Shown: positions 34,613 through 42,590 of the stretch, piece by piece
Numbering within the stretch: the stretch's first letter is position 1
How the letters are laid out: each line of letters opens with the position of its first letter
NCBI RefSeq assembly: GCF_028687955.1
Contig: NZ_JAQTZC010000005.1
Span: 1-52,332 of the forward strand
DNA: 52,332 bases
Origin: Acidocella sp.
GTDB taxonomy: Bacteria > Pseudomonadota > Alphaproteobacteria > Acetobacterales > Acetobacteraceae
Reading direction: 5' to 3'
The notes under the pieces: generated by a model
The model's database searches: none
Seen by the model: only the letters and a program-made list of their open reading frames with translations
What the model was told of the DNA's origin: nothing
Made by a program: the position numbers and the translations under genes

Positions 34613-35308
34613 TTGAGCGATCCCGGCGACGACGAATTCATCTACCAGACCCACCGGCCCGGGCAGCCGATGGACCAGGCCGTCCGCAAGATGGTGCTGG
34701 GCGCGGGCGGTGTTTCCGTATTGCTGATTCTGGTGGCGCTGCTGTGGGGCGGTGTGCGCGCCACGGGTTTTGGCCCGCCGCCTGTCATCGGCCCGCCGCC
34801 GGGGCCGCTGCGGGTCGCGCCGCTTGATCCTGGCGGCCTCACAGTGCCGGGGGCCGACCAGCAGATCATGTCTGGCGATGCCTCCGGCGCGCCGCCGCAG
34901 TTGGCGCCCGCCACCCCGCCACCCGATGTCGCGCAGCTGGACCAAGCCGCAGGCATCAACCAGCCGCCGCCATCACCCGCGCCAACGCCCGCATCACCGC
35001 CCGCATCAACGCCTTCTGTGCCAACACCCACGGCAACGCCCGCATCAACGCCCGCGCCAGCCGGTCCCGCGCAGGTGCAACTCGCCGCCACGGCTGATGA
35101 AGCAGGCGCGCAAAGCGTATGGGATGGGCTGAAGCGCAAAATGCCTGATGTTCTGGCCGGTAAATCGCCTGTCATTCTTCCCGCCGTGGTCAACGGCAAG
35201 AGCGTTTGGCGCCTGCGGGTGGACGGGTTTTCCACCCCCGCAGCGGCGCAGGCATTTTGCACCGCCGTGGCGGCAAAAGGGGCGGCCTGCACCGTCGCGC
35301 CGTTTTGA
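34613..35308 (+). CDS. SPOR domain-containing inner-membrane protein
   Basis: 231 residues with bitopic topology: a short cytoplasmic N-terminus, one membrane helix (VSVLLILVALLWGG, about 34-48), a long Pro/Ala/Thr-rich periplasmic linker and a C-terminal SPOR domain (about 155-231, ending SVWRLRVDGFSTPAAAQAFCTAVAAKGAACTVAPF). SPOR domains bind denuded peptidoglycan glycan strands at division sites. The frame starts at a TTG 2 nt after argS; the first in-frame ATG (Met20) is downstream of conserved-looking sequence. It lies directly upstream of nagZ, consistent with a cell-wall role. Confidence 0.85.
   Translation: MSDPGDDEFIYQTHRPGQPMDQAVRKMVLGAGGVSVLLILVALLWGGVRATGFGPPPVIGPPPGPLRVAPLDPGGLTVPGADQQIMSGDASGAPPQLAPATPPPDVAQLDQAAGINQPPPSPAPTPASPPASTPSVPTPTATPASTPAPAGPAQVQLAATADEAGAQSVWDGLKRKMPDVLAGKSPVILPAVVNGKSVWRLRVDGFSTPAAAQAFCTAVAAKGAACTVAPF
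34984..35058 (+). repeat. Short imperfect tandem repeats encoding the Pro-rich linker
   Basis: A 9-12 nt unit around CGCCCGCATCAA recurs at least three times and encodes the periplasmic linker of the SPOR protein (PASPPAST...PASTPAPA). Such repeats are prone to slippage and length variation without frameshift. Confidence 0.6.
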
Positions 35309-36159
35309 AGCCGGCGATCCTCGGCATTTCGGGCTTGCATCTCCTGCCCGGCGAACGGGTGCTGTTGCGCGCGCATCGCCCCCGGGGGGTCATCCTGTTC
35401 AGCCGCAACATTCAAGACACGCATCAGCTCTCGGAACTTACGGGGCAATTGCGTGAAGCACTGCCGCCCGGCGCGGTCCTGATGGTTGACCAGGAGGGCG
35501 GCCGCGTCGCCCGGCTGCGCCCGCCGCACTGGCCAGCGCTGTCCGCCGCCGGGACGCTGAAAACTCCCGAGGCTGCTTACACCCACGGTCTCGCGCTTGG
35601 CCAAATGGTGCGCGCCGCCGGTTTTGATGTTGCCGCCGCCCCGGTGCTGGACCTTCGCCACCCCGGCGCCAGCGATATCATCGGCGACCGCGCCCTCTCG
35701 CACGACCCGCAGGTGGTGGCGCAACTGGGTGCGGAAATGGCGCGCGGCATTATCGCCGCGGGGATCATCCCGGTGATGAAGCACATACCCGGCCACGGCC
35801 GCGCGCTGGTGGACAGCCATCTCGCCCTGCCGCGCGTGGAGGCGGCCGATCTGAGCGCCGATTTTTATCCTTTCGCGCGGAATAACAACCTGCCCTGGGC
35901 GATGACGGCGCATGTCATCTACGAACATCTCGACCCGCAAAACCCGGCCACGATCTCCCCCACGGTGATCCGTGATATCATCCGCGGGGAAATCGGTTTC
36001 TCCGGCACGCTGGTGAGCGACGATCTGGCGATGCACGCGCTCTCCGGCAGCCCGGCTGAGCGTGCGCTGGCGGCGCTGGCGGCGGGGTGCGATATCGCGC
36101 TCTACTGCCCCGGGGACATGGCGGGAAACACCCAAATTCTGGAAGCTCTGGGCGCATGA
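35305..36159 (+). CDS. nagZ: Beta-N-acetylhexosaminidase (GH3)
   Basis: 284 residues from a TTG at 35305 whose TTGA overlaps the SPOR gene stop; the track start at 35206 lies inside that gene. NagZ removes GlcNAc from GlcNAc-anhydroMurNAc-peptides in cytoplasmic peptidoglycan recycling. Landmarks are RGVILFSRNI, MVDQEGGRVARLR, DVAAAPVLDL, the catalytic KHIPGHGRALVDSH loop and VSDDLAMHAL, which carries the nucleophile Asp. The size is slightly short of the usual 330-340 aa, but all catalytic blocks are present. The stop overlaps the next gene by 4 nt. Confidence 0.94.
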   Translation: MKPAILGISGLHLLPGERVLLRAHRPRGVILFSRNIQDTHQLSELTGQLREALPPGAVLMVDQEGGRVARLRPPHWPALSAAGTLKTPEAAYTHGLALGQMVRAAGFDVAAAPVLDLRHPGASDIIGDRALSHDPQVVAQLGAEMARGIIAAGIIPVMKHIPGHGRALVDSHLALPRVEAADLSADFYPFARNNNLPWAMTAHVIYEHLDPQNPATISPTVIRDIIRGEIGFSGTLVSDDLAMHALSGSPAERALAALAAGCDIALYCPGDMAGNTQILEALGA

Positions 36160-36842
36160 GCACCGGCACTCTGGAGGTCATCCTCGCGCTGGTCATTTCC
36201 GTAGTGCTGCATGAGCTGGCGCATGGCGCGGTGGCGCGGCTGCTGGGCGACACCACGGCCGAGCGGGCAGGGCGGCTCACGCTCAACCCGCTGAAACATA
36301 TCGACCCGTTCGGCAGCATCCTCTTCCCGCTGATTCTGGCGGTGGGCCAGCTCACCACCATCGGCCATGTCGCCTTCATGTATGGCTGGGCGAGGCCCGT
36401 GCCGGTCAACCCCATGGAGTTGCGGCTGAACGGCGCGCGCCATCCGCGCCAGTTGATGGCGGTGGTGGCCGCCGCCGGCCCCCTCATGAACTTCGCCCTG
36501 GCGGTGCTCGGCGGCTTTTTGCTCAACGCCGGGCACAGCGTTGATTTTCTGGTTTATTTTATTGAAATCAACCTTGTTCTCGGCCTTTTTAACCTGTTTC
36601 CCATGCCGCCGATGGATGGCGGGCGCATTGCCGTCGGCGTGCTGCCGCTGCCCGCCGCGCGCTGGCTGGCGGGGTTTGAGAGGCAGGGTATCATACTGGT
36701 TTTGCTGGTCATATTCATCCTGCCCCTGGTGCTGGCGCAGTTCGGCCTGCGGTTTGACCCGTTTCAGGAAGCCATGGGCCGCATCCTACCCTGGGCGGAA
36801 CAGATTATCCTGCAAATAACGGGGCATGGCAGTGGAAACTGA
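36156..36842 (+). CDS. Site-2 protease family (M50) membrane metalloprotease
   Basis: 228 residues with about 5-6 membrane spans. The zinc motif HELAH (His19-Glu20...His23) lies in the first helix, and the second metal ligand is in NLFPMPPMDGG (about 145). This is the compact family of intramembrane proteases that includes SpoIVFB-like proteins and lacks a PDZ domain. The substrate is unknown. The ATG at 36156 overlaps the nagZ stop by 4 nt, and the 3' end overlaps scpA by 17 nt. This gene next to scpA-scpB is a common bacterial arrangement. Confidence 0.9.
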   Translation: MSTGTLEVILALVISVVLHELAHGAVARLLGDTTAERAGRLTLNPLKHIDPFGSILFPLILAVGQLTTIGHVAFMYGWARPVPVNPMELRLNGARHPRQLMAVVAAAGPLMNFALAVLGGFLLNAGHSVDFLVYFIEINLVLGLFNLFPMPPMDGGRIAVGVLPLPAARWLAGFERQGIILVLLVIFILPLVLAQFGLRFDPFQEAMGRILPWAEQIILQITGHGSGN

Positions 36843-37581
36843 GTCGCTTGTTCTGCAGCTTGAGGGTTTTGAAGGCCCGCTGGATTTGCTGCTGGAGCTG
36901 GCGCGCGCGCAAAAGGTAGATCTGGCGAAAATCTCCATCCTGGCGCTGGTCGAGCAATTTCTCGCCGTGATCGAGGGCGCGCGGAAAATCCGCCTGGAGC
37001 TGGCGGCTGATTGGCTGGTAATGGCCGCCTGGCTCACCTGGCTGAAGTCGCGCCTGCTGGTCCCGGCCCTGGGTGAGCCGGAGGACGCGGAGAACGCGGC
37101 CGAGACGCTGGCGAGCCGCCTGCGTGATCTCCAGGCCGTGCGCGCCGCCGCCGCTTGGATGGGCCAGCGCCCGCAGCTCGGGTGGGATTTCTTCCATCGC
37201 GGCACGCCCGAGGAATTCACCGAGACTGACCGTTCAGGCCTGCGCCTGGAGCTGAGCGGGCTGCTCAGCGCCTATCTTGCCGCGCGCCGCCGCGCTGGGG
37301 CAAAATTGCAGTACAAACCCCGGCCGATGGTGTATTTCTCGGTGCAGAACGCGCTGGAGCGCCTGGCCCGGCTGGTCGGCTCGCTGCCGGACTGGTCGAG
37401 CCTGGAACAATTTCTGCCCGAAGGGCTGGAGGACGGCATTCCCCGCCGCGCCGCCATCTCCGCGACACTGATCGCAGGGTTGGAAATGGCCAAGGGCGGC
37501 AGTTTGCAATTGCGTCAGGACCAAATTTTTGGCCCAATTCTGTTGCGTAATACGGGCGAGAGTGAGGCCGTTGATGATTGA
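36826..37581 (+). CDS. scpA: Segregation and condensation protein A
   Basis: 251 residues, kleisin family. The N-terminal signature LVLQLEGFEGPLDLLLELARAQKVDLAKISILALVEQFL is diagnostic. ADWLVMAAWLTWLKSRLLVP follows, and the C-terminal winged helix (ISATLIAGLEMAKGGSLQLRQDQIFGPI) binds the SMC head. ScpA bridges the SMC dimer in chromosome condensation together with ScpB, encoded next and overlapping by 8 nt. Confidence 0.95.
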   Translation: MAVETESLVLQLEGFEGPLDLLLELARAQKVDLAKISILALVEQFLAVIEGARKIRLELAADWLVMAAWLTWLKSRLLVPALGEPEDAENAAETLASRLRDLQAVRAAAAWMGQRPQLGWDFFHRGTPEEFTETDRSGLRLELSGLLSAYLAARRRAGAKLQYKPRPMVYFSVQNALERLARLVGSLPDWSSLEQFLPEGLEDGIPRRAAISATLIAGLEMAKGGSLQLRQDQIFGPILLRNTGESEAVDD

Positions 37582-38137
37582 GACAGACCAAAACCAGGCG
37601 TTGCGTCTGGCCGAGGCGGTGGTGTTCGCCGCCACCCAGCCGGTGACCCCCCGTGTTCTGGCAAACCTGCTGCCCGAGGATGCGGATGTGGACGCGGTGA
37701 TGGCCGCGCTGGCCGCGCTTTATGCGCCGCGCGGGGTTAATCTGGTGCAGGTGGCGGGGGGCTGGCTGTTCCGCACCGCGCCGGACATCGCGCCAGCCTT
37801 GCGCAAGGTGGTGGAGCTGCCGCGCCGGCTGCCGCGTGTGGCGATGGAGACGCTGGCCATCGTCGCCTACCACCAGCCCGTTACCCGCACCGAAATCGAG
37901 GAGATCCGCGGCGCCTCGCTCTCCCAGACCACGCTGGACCTGTTGCTGGAGAACGGCTTGGTCACGCCCAAGGGGCGGCGCGAGACCCCAGGCCGGCCCA
38001 CGCTCTGGGGCACCACGCCCGCCTTTCTGGCGCAATTCGGCCTCAACAGTCTGCGCGATCTGCCCCGGCGCGAGGAATTGCTCATCGACCCCTCCGGCCC
38101 GTCCACCGCGGCGGCGGAGGCTGGAGCCGGCGCATGA
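37574..38137 (+). CDS. scpB: Segregation and condensation protein B
   Basis: 187 residues from the ATG at 37574 (the earlier track start lies inside scpA). Tandem winged-helix protein with AVVFAATQPVTPRVLANLLPE in the first and METLAIVAYHQPVTRTEIEEIRG plus LLENGLVTPKGRRETPGRPTLWGTT in the second, the classic ScpB signature. It binds ScpA in the SMC complex. Overlaps: 8 nt with scpA and 4 nt (ATGA) with chaC. Confidence 0.95.
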   Translation: MIETDQNQALRLAEAVVFAATQPVTPRVLANLLPEDADVDAVMAALAALYAPRGVNLVQVAGGWLFRTAPDIAPALRKVVELPRRLPRVAMETLAIVAYHQPVTRTEIEEIRGASLSQTTLDLLLENGLVTPKGRRETPGRPTLWGTTPAFLAQFGLNSLRDLPRREELLIDPSGPSTAAAEAGAGA

Positions 38138-38805
38138 TCCTGAAGCTGACCCGCGAATCCCTGTTGGACGGCACTTTGCGGGCCTACCAGGAGTCGCAGG
38201 CGTTGATCTGCCCGAACGATACTCCTCAGCGTACCGACGCCGAAATGGCCGCGCTGCTCGACGCCAGCCTCGCCCGGCACGACCCTGGCCAGGATTTGTG
38301 GGTGTTCGGCTATGGCTCGCTCATCTGGAACCCGGCGTTCGAGTATGCCGAGGCCCGCCCGGCGCATCTGCACGGCTGGCATCGGCGATTCTGCCTCAAA
38401 ATGTTCATGGGCCGCGGCACGCGCGAGACTCCGGGGCTGGTCCTGGCGCTGGACCACGGCGGCGCCTGCCGGGGGCTGGCGTTTCGCATCAAAGCCCCCG
38501 TGGTGCGCCAGGAGCTGGAAATTTTATGGCAGCGCGAGATGTTCGGCGGCGCCTATCATGCGCGCTGGGTGATGCTGCGGGCCGGGGAAGCGCGCTTTCC
38601 CGCGCTTACTTTCGTCGTCAACGCCGCCCATCCGCGCTACATAAAAGAGCTGAGCGTGGCGCAAACGGCGGCGATGATCGCCGCCGCGAAGGGCGATCTG
38701 GGCACCTGCCGGGAGTATCTGGAGAACACCATGGCGCATCTGCACGCGCTCGGGCTGGGTGATGCCGGGCTGGCCCGCGTCGCCGCAGCTTTGCCCAACC
38801 CTTAA
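38134..38805 (+). CDS. Gamma-glutamylcyclotransferase, ChaC type
   Basis: 223 residues. The ChaC signature VFGYGSLIWNPAFEYAEARPAHLHGWHRRFCL is present with the YGSL substrate loop (about 60), and the catalytic Glu is about 135 (WQREMFGGAY). ChaC enzymes cleave glutathione to 5-oxoproline and Cys-Gly in the cytoplasm. The N-terminal 50 residues are extra but common in bacterial ChaC. The gene lies between scpB and tatB, the position where many alphaproteobacteria carry tatA; no tatA is found in the window. Confidence 0.93.
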   Translation: MILKLTRESLLDGTLRAYQESQALICPNDTPQRTDAEMAALLDASLARHDPGQDLWVFGYGSLIWNPAFEYAEARPAHLHGWHRRFCLKMFMGRGTRETPGLVLALDHGGACRGLAFRIKAPVVRQELEILWQREMFGGAYHARWVMLRAGEARFPALTFVVNAAHPRYIKELSVAQTAAMIAAAKGDLGTCREYLENTMAHLHALGLGDAGLARVAAALPNP

Positions 38806-38826
38806 GGCTCTGCTAGCAAGCGAATA

Positions 38827-39261
38827 ATGTTCGGATTTTCCTGGGGCGAGATTGGTCTGATAATGGCGGTGGCACTGGTTGCCATCGGGCCGAAGGATTT
38901 GCCTGTGGCGATCCGCACTGTCACCAGCCTGATCAAGAAGGCGCGCGGCATGGCGGCCGAATTCCAGGGCCATGTTGATGAAATGATGCGCGAGGCCAAT
39001 CTGGCCGATGTGAAGGGCGAGCTGAGCAGGCTCCGCAATTTTGACTTCAAGAGCGCCGCGGAACAAACGGTTGACCCCGATGGCACGCTGCGCGGGGAGC
39101 TGGCCAAGGCCACGGGCGATGTGGCGGCGCCGGCCTATGTGCCGCCCGCCCCGGTGGTGGAAGAAACGCCCGAGTCGCCGGCCTTCATCCCGCCGGACGC
39201 GGCGCGCAAAAAGCCGGTTCCGGCCTTTATTCCGCCGGGCACGAAACGCTGGGGGTATTAA
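38827..39261 (+). CDS. tatB: Sec-independent protein translocase subunit TatB
   Basis: 144 residues: a single N-terminal membrane helix (FSWGEIGLIMAVALVAIGPKDLP) with the TatB-type IGPKDLP hinge, a long amphipathic helix (SLIKKARGMAAEFQGHVDEMMREA) and a Pro-rich acidic tail (APAYVPPAPVVEETPES...PAFIPPG). With TatC it forms the twin-arginine substrate receptor. The hinge and long tail argue for TatB rather than TatA. The tatC GTG follows the stop with no gap. Confidence 0.93.
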   Translation: MFGFSWGEIGLIMAVALVAIGPKDLPVAIRTVTSLIKKARGMAAEFQGHVDEMMREANLADVKGELSRLRNFDFKSAAEQTVDPDGTLRGELAKATGDVAAPAYVPPAPVVEETPESPAFIPPDAARKKPVPAFIPPGTKRWGY

Positions 39262-40071
39262 GTGGCCGAGATGGAAACGCCAGCCGTGGGGCCGGATGAC
39301 GAGATCAACGATCGGGAAATGCCGCTGATGGAGCACCTGACCGAGCTGCGCAAGCGGCTGATGTGGTCAGGGATCACCTTCATCATCGCGTTCATCGTTT
39401 GCTACCATTTCGCCGCGCGGATCTATGAATTTCTGGCGGCCCCGCTGGCGCACGCGCTGGAGGCGCGCGGCGAGAAGCCGGAGCTGATCTACACCGCGCT
39501 GTTCGAGGCGTTTTTCACCTATGTGAAGGTCTCGGTGTTTGCCGCCGCGTTCATCTCTTTTCCCATGATCGCGGGGCAGCTTTGGCTGTTCGTGGCGCCG
39601 GGGCTCTACAAGCGCGAGAAGCGGGCGATGCTGCCGTTTCTCATCGTCACGCCCATTTTGTTCTTCATGGGCGGCGCGTTGGCCTATTATGTGTTCTTCC
39701 CCGTCGCGTGGAAATTCTTCCTCAGCTTCCAGACCAGCGGCGGCAATGGCGATGTACAGATCGCCCTGCTGGCCAAGGTGAGCGATTATCTGAACGTGGT
39801 GATGAAGCTGATTTTCGCCTTCGGCCTCAGCTTCGAGCTGCCGGTGCTGCTCACCCTGCTCGGGCGCGTGGGCATCGTGAACGCCACCGCTTTAAAAAAA
39901 TACCGCCGCTACGCTTACGTCGGCTGTTTCATCGTGGCCGCCATCATGGCGCCGCCGGATGTGCCCTCGCAATGTTTAATGGCCGGGTTGTTGATTTTTT
40001 TGTTCGAGATTTCGCTTTTCGCCGTGAAGATGGTGGAGCCGAAAGTGCCGCTGGAGGCAGACCATGCATGA
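39262..40071 (+). CDS. tatC: Sec-independent protein translocase subunit TatC
   Basis: 269 residues and six membrane spans. TatC signatures are [16 protein letters not shown] at the N-terminus, [12 protein letters not shown], and [19 protein letters not shown] followed by [23 protein letters not shown]. It recognises the twin-arginine signal peptide. The start is GTG, immediately after tatB. The stop overlaps serS by 8 nt. A functional system also needs TatA, which must be encoded elsewhere or be replaced by a bifunctional TatB. Confidence 0.96.
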   Translation: MAEMETPAVGPDDEINDREMPLMEHLTELRKRLMWSGITFIIAFIVCYHFAARIYEFLAAPLAHALEARGEKPELIYTALFEAFFTYVKVSVFAAAFISFPMIAGQLWLFVAPGLYKREKRAMLPFLIVTPILFFMGGALAYYVFFPVAWKFFLSFQTSGGNGDVQIALLAKVSDYLNVVMKLIFAFGLSFELPVLLTLLGRVGIVNATALKKYRRYAYVGCFIVAAIMAPPDVPSQCLMAGLLIFLFEISLFAVKMVEPKVPLEADHA

Positions 40072-41335
40072 TATAAAGGCGATCACCCAGGACCCTGCGG
40101 CGTTTGACGCGGCACTGGCCCGGCGTGGGATTTTGCCGCTCTCGGGCGAGTTGATCGCGCTGGACGGCGAGCGCCGCGCGGCCGTGGCGCAGTTGCAGGA
40201 GCTTCAGGCCGGCCGCAACGCGCTGGCCAAACACATCGGCGAGGCCAAGCGCGCCAAGCAGGACACCAGCGTCCTGGAAGCCGAAGGCGGCGCCCTGCGC
40301 GGCCAGATGGAGACGCTGGAGGCCGAGGTTCCGCGCCTGGACCTGCTGATCCGCGAGACCTTATCCGCCATCCCCAATGTGCTCGACGCCGCCGTGCCGG
40401 AAGGCCGCGATGAGAACGCCAACATTGAGGTGAAAACCTGGGGCAAGAAGCCGGCGTTTGCCTTCACGGCGCGGGAGCATTTCGAAATCGGCGAGGCCCT
40501 CGGGCTGATGGATTTCCAAGGCGCCGCCCGGCTGGCCGGCTCGCGCTTCACCGTGCTGCGTGGCACCCTGGCCCGGCTGGAGCGCGCGCTTGGCCAGTTC
40601 ATGCTCGACACTCACACCACGCAAAACGGCTACACTGAAACCGTGGTGCCGCTGCTGGTCAACGACAGCGCGATGTTCGGCACCGGCCAGTTGCCCAAAT
40701 TCGCCGAGGATCTGTTCAAAACCACCGACGGCCGCTGGCTGATCCCCACCGCCGAGGTCTCGCTGACCAATCTGGCGGCCGGTGAAATTCTCCCCGCCGC
40801 GCAATTGCCCATCCGCGTGACCGCGCTCACCCCCTGTTTCCGCTCCGAGGCAGGCTCCGCCGGGCGCGATGTGCGCGGCATGCTGCGCCAGCACCAGTTC
40901 GCGAAAGTGGAGCTGGTCAGCATCACCCGGCCCGAGGAGTCCGAGGCCGAGCATGAGCGCATGACCGCCTGCGCCGAACATATATTGGAAGCCCTGGAGC
41001 TGCCCTACCGCCGCATGCTGCTCTGCGCCGGGGATACAGGGTTCTCCGCGGTGAAGACCTACGATCTGGAAGTCTGGCTGCCGGGGCAGGGGATGTACCG
41101 CGAGATTTCCTCCTGCTCCAACACCCGCGCCTTCCAGGCCCGGCGGATGAACGCGCGTTACCGCATACCCGAGGGTAAGCCGGATTTCGTGCACACGCTC
41201 AACGGCTCGGGCGTCGCGGTGGGCCGCGCGCTCATCGCGGTGCTGGAGAACCACCAGAACGAGGATGGCTCGGTGAGCGTGCCCGCCGTGCTGCGCCCCT
41301 ACATGGGCGGGCTGGAGCGCATCGCCGCGCTCTAA
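40064..41335 (+). CDS. serS: Seryl-tRNA synthetase
   Basis: 423 residues, class II synthetase. The N-terminal antiparallel coiled coil (about 30-105, [26 protein letters not shown]...) binds the tRNA-Ser long arm. Class II motifs are [36 protein letters not shown] (motif 2) and [19 protein letters not shown] (motif 3), with [21 protein letters not shown] between. The gene closes the long housekeeping run and overlaps tatC by 8 nt, a common alphaproteobacterial tatC-serS linkage. Confidence 0.97.
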   Translation: MHDIKAITQDPAAFDAALARRGILPLSGELIALDGERRAAVAQLQELQAGRNALAKHIGEAKRAKQDTSVLEAEGGALRGQMETLEAEVPRLDLLIRETLSAIPNVLDAAVPEGRDENANIEVKTWGKKPAFAFTAREHFEIGEALGLMDFQGAARLAGSRFTVLRGTLARLERALGQFMLDTHTTQNGYTETVVPLLVNDSAMFGTGQLPKFAEDLFKTTDGRWLIPTAEVSLTNLAAGEILPAAQLPIRVTALTPCFRSEAGSAGRDVRGMLRQHQFAKVELVSITRPEESEAEHERMTACAEHILEALELPYRRMLLCAGDTGFSAVKTYDLEVWLPGQGMYREISSCSNTRAFQARRMNARYRIPEGKPDFVHTLNGSGVAVGRALIAVLENHQNEDGSVSVPAVLRPYMGGLERIAAL

Positions 41336-41386
41336 CGCAATCCAAGACCGGGTTACTCTTTGTCATCAACCCGCAAACTCTTCGCC

Positions 41387-41415
41387 GGGACAAGCGCATT
41401 GTAACGGGCTATAGA
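41387..41415 (+). promoter_or_regulatory. Candidate promoter of the RND efflux operon
   Basis: In the 109-nt gap after serS, GGGACA (41387-41392) and TATAGA (41410-41415) are spaced by 17 nt, giving a predicted start near 41422 and a short leader before the GTG at 41445. The -35 matches 4 of 6 consensus positions and the -10 matches 5 of 6. GGGGAGAG is the Shine-Dalgarno. No regulator gene is adjacent. Confidence 0.4.
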
Positions 41416-41444
41416 CCCTACGAGTTTGGTGGGGAGAGAGTAGC

Positions 41445-42590
41445 GTGGTTAACCCTGTGGCAGCGCCCGAGCGCGGCAAAAAACGCTGGATTTTCGCGGC
41501 GCTCGCGCTCCTTCTCGCTGGCTTCATCTGGTATCGCCACGCGGGCACCGGCGCCGGCACGCATAAGCCAGGGCCGCAGGCTGTCGGTGTTGCCAAGGCT
41601 GTCAGCGGGGCGATGCCCGTGGTGCTCGACGAGCTTGGCACCGTCACCCCCACCGCGACCATCACCGTGCTGCCGCAGCTCAGCGGCTATCTCACCCAGA
41701 TCGCCTTCACCGAGGGCGAAAACGTCACCAAGGGCCAGTTCCTTGCCGAGATCGACCCCCGCCCTTACCAGATTCAGCTTGAGCAATATCAGGCCGCGCT
41801 GGCGAAGGACACGGCGGCCCTCGGCCAGGCGAAATCAGACCTCGCGCGCTACCAGATTCTGGCCCGCCAGGACTCCATCTCCGCGCAGCAGGTGAGCGAC
41901 CAGACCTTTCTCGTCGCGCAGGACACCGCCGCCACCAAATCCGATCAGGCGAATATCGACCAGGCACGCCTCAACCTCGCTTACTGCCACATCACCTCAC
42001 CGGTAGCCGGCAAAGTTGGCCTGCGGCTGGTGGACCCCGGCAATTACGTCACCCCCGCCAGCAGCACCGGCATCGCCGTGGTCACCACCATGTCGCCAAC
42101 CACGGTGATCTTCTCCGTGGCTCAGGCGGATCTAGCGCCGGTGCTGGTGCGGCTGGGGCAGGGGGCCACACTCCCCGCCACCGCCTACGCCAGCGATGAC
42201 ACCACCAGGCTGGAAAAGGGCGTCCTCACCGCGGTTGACAACCAGATGGACACCGCCACCGGCATGGTGAAGCTGCGCGCCAAATTCGCCAACACCGATG
42301 GCGCGCTCTTTCCCAATGAGTTCGTCAACATCCATCTGCTGGTGAACACCTTGCAAAACGCCACGCTGGTGCCAAGCCAGGCCGTGCAGACCGGCGCACC
42401 GGGCACATATGTCTATGTCGTCAACGCTGATGACACCGTGCGCGTGCAGCCCGTCACCACCGGGCCCTCTGATGGCACCAACACCGTCATCACCAAGGGC
42501 ATCACCCCCGGCGAGTTGGTGGTGACTGACGGCGTGGACCGCCTGAGCGGCGGCGCCAAGGTGAGCGTGGCCGCGACCGCCGCCCCGTGA
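41445..42590 (+). CDS. RND efflux periplasmic adaptor subunit (MdtA-like)
   Basis: 381 residues. An N-terminal anchor ([18 protein letters not shown]) precedes the membrane-fusion-protein fold: a beta-barrel/lipoyl region [44 protein letters not shown], an alpha-hairpin ([26 protein letters not shown]...) and [20 protein letters not shown]. The DPRPYQ and [22 protein letters not shown] blocks are characteristic of MdtA, and the following genes support this. It starts at GTG with a strong GGGGAGAG upstream. The stop overlaps the first permease by 4 nt (GTGA). Confidence 0.92.
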   Translation: MVNPVAAPERGKKRWIFAALALLLAGFIWYRHAGTGAGTHKPGPQAVGVAKAVSGAMPVVLDELGTVTPTATITVLPQLSGYLTQIAFTEGENVTKGQFLAEIDPRPYQIQLEQYQAALAKDTAALGQAKSDLARYQILARQDSISAQQVSDQTFLVAQDTAATKSDQANIDQARLNLAYCHITSPVAGKVGLRLVDPGNYVTPASSTGIAVVTTMSPTTVIFSVAQADLAPVLVRLGQGATLPATAYASDDTTRLEKGVLTAVDNQMDTATGMVKLRAKFANTDGALFPNEFVNIHLLVNTLQNATLVPSQAVQTGAPGTYVYVVNADDTVRVQPVTTGPSDGTNTVITKGITPGELVVTDGVDRLSGGAKVSVAATAAP

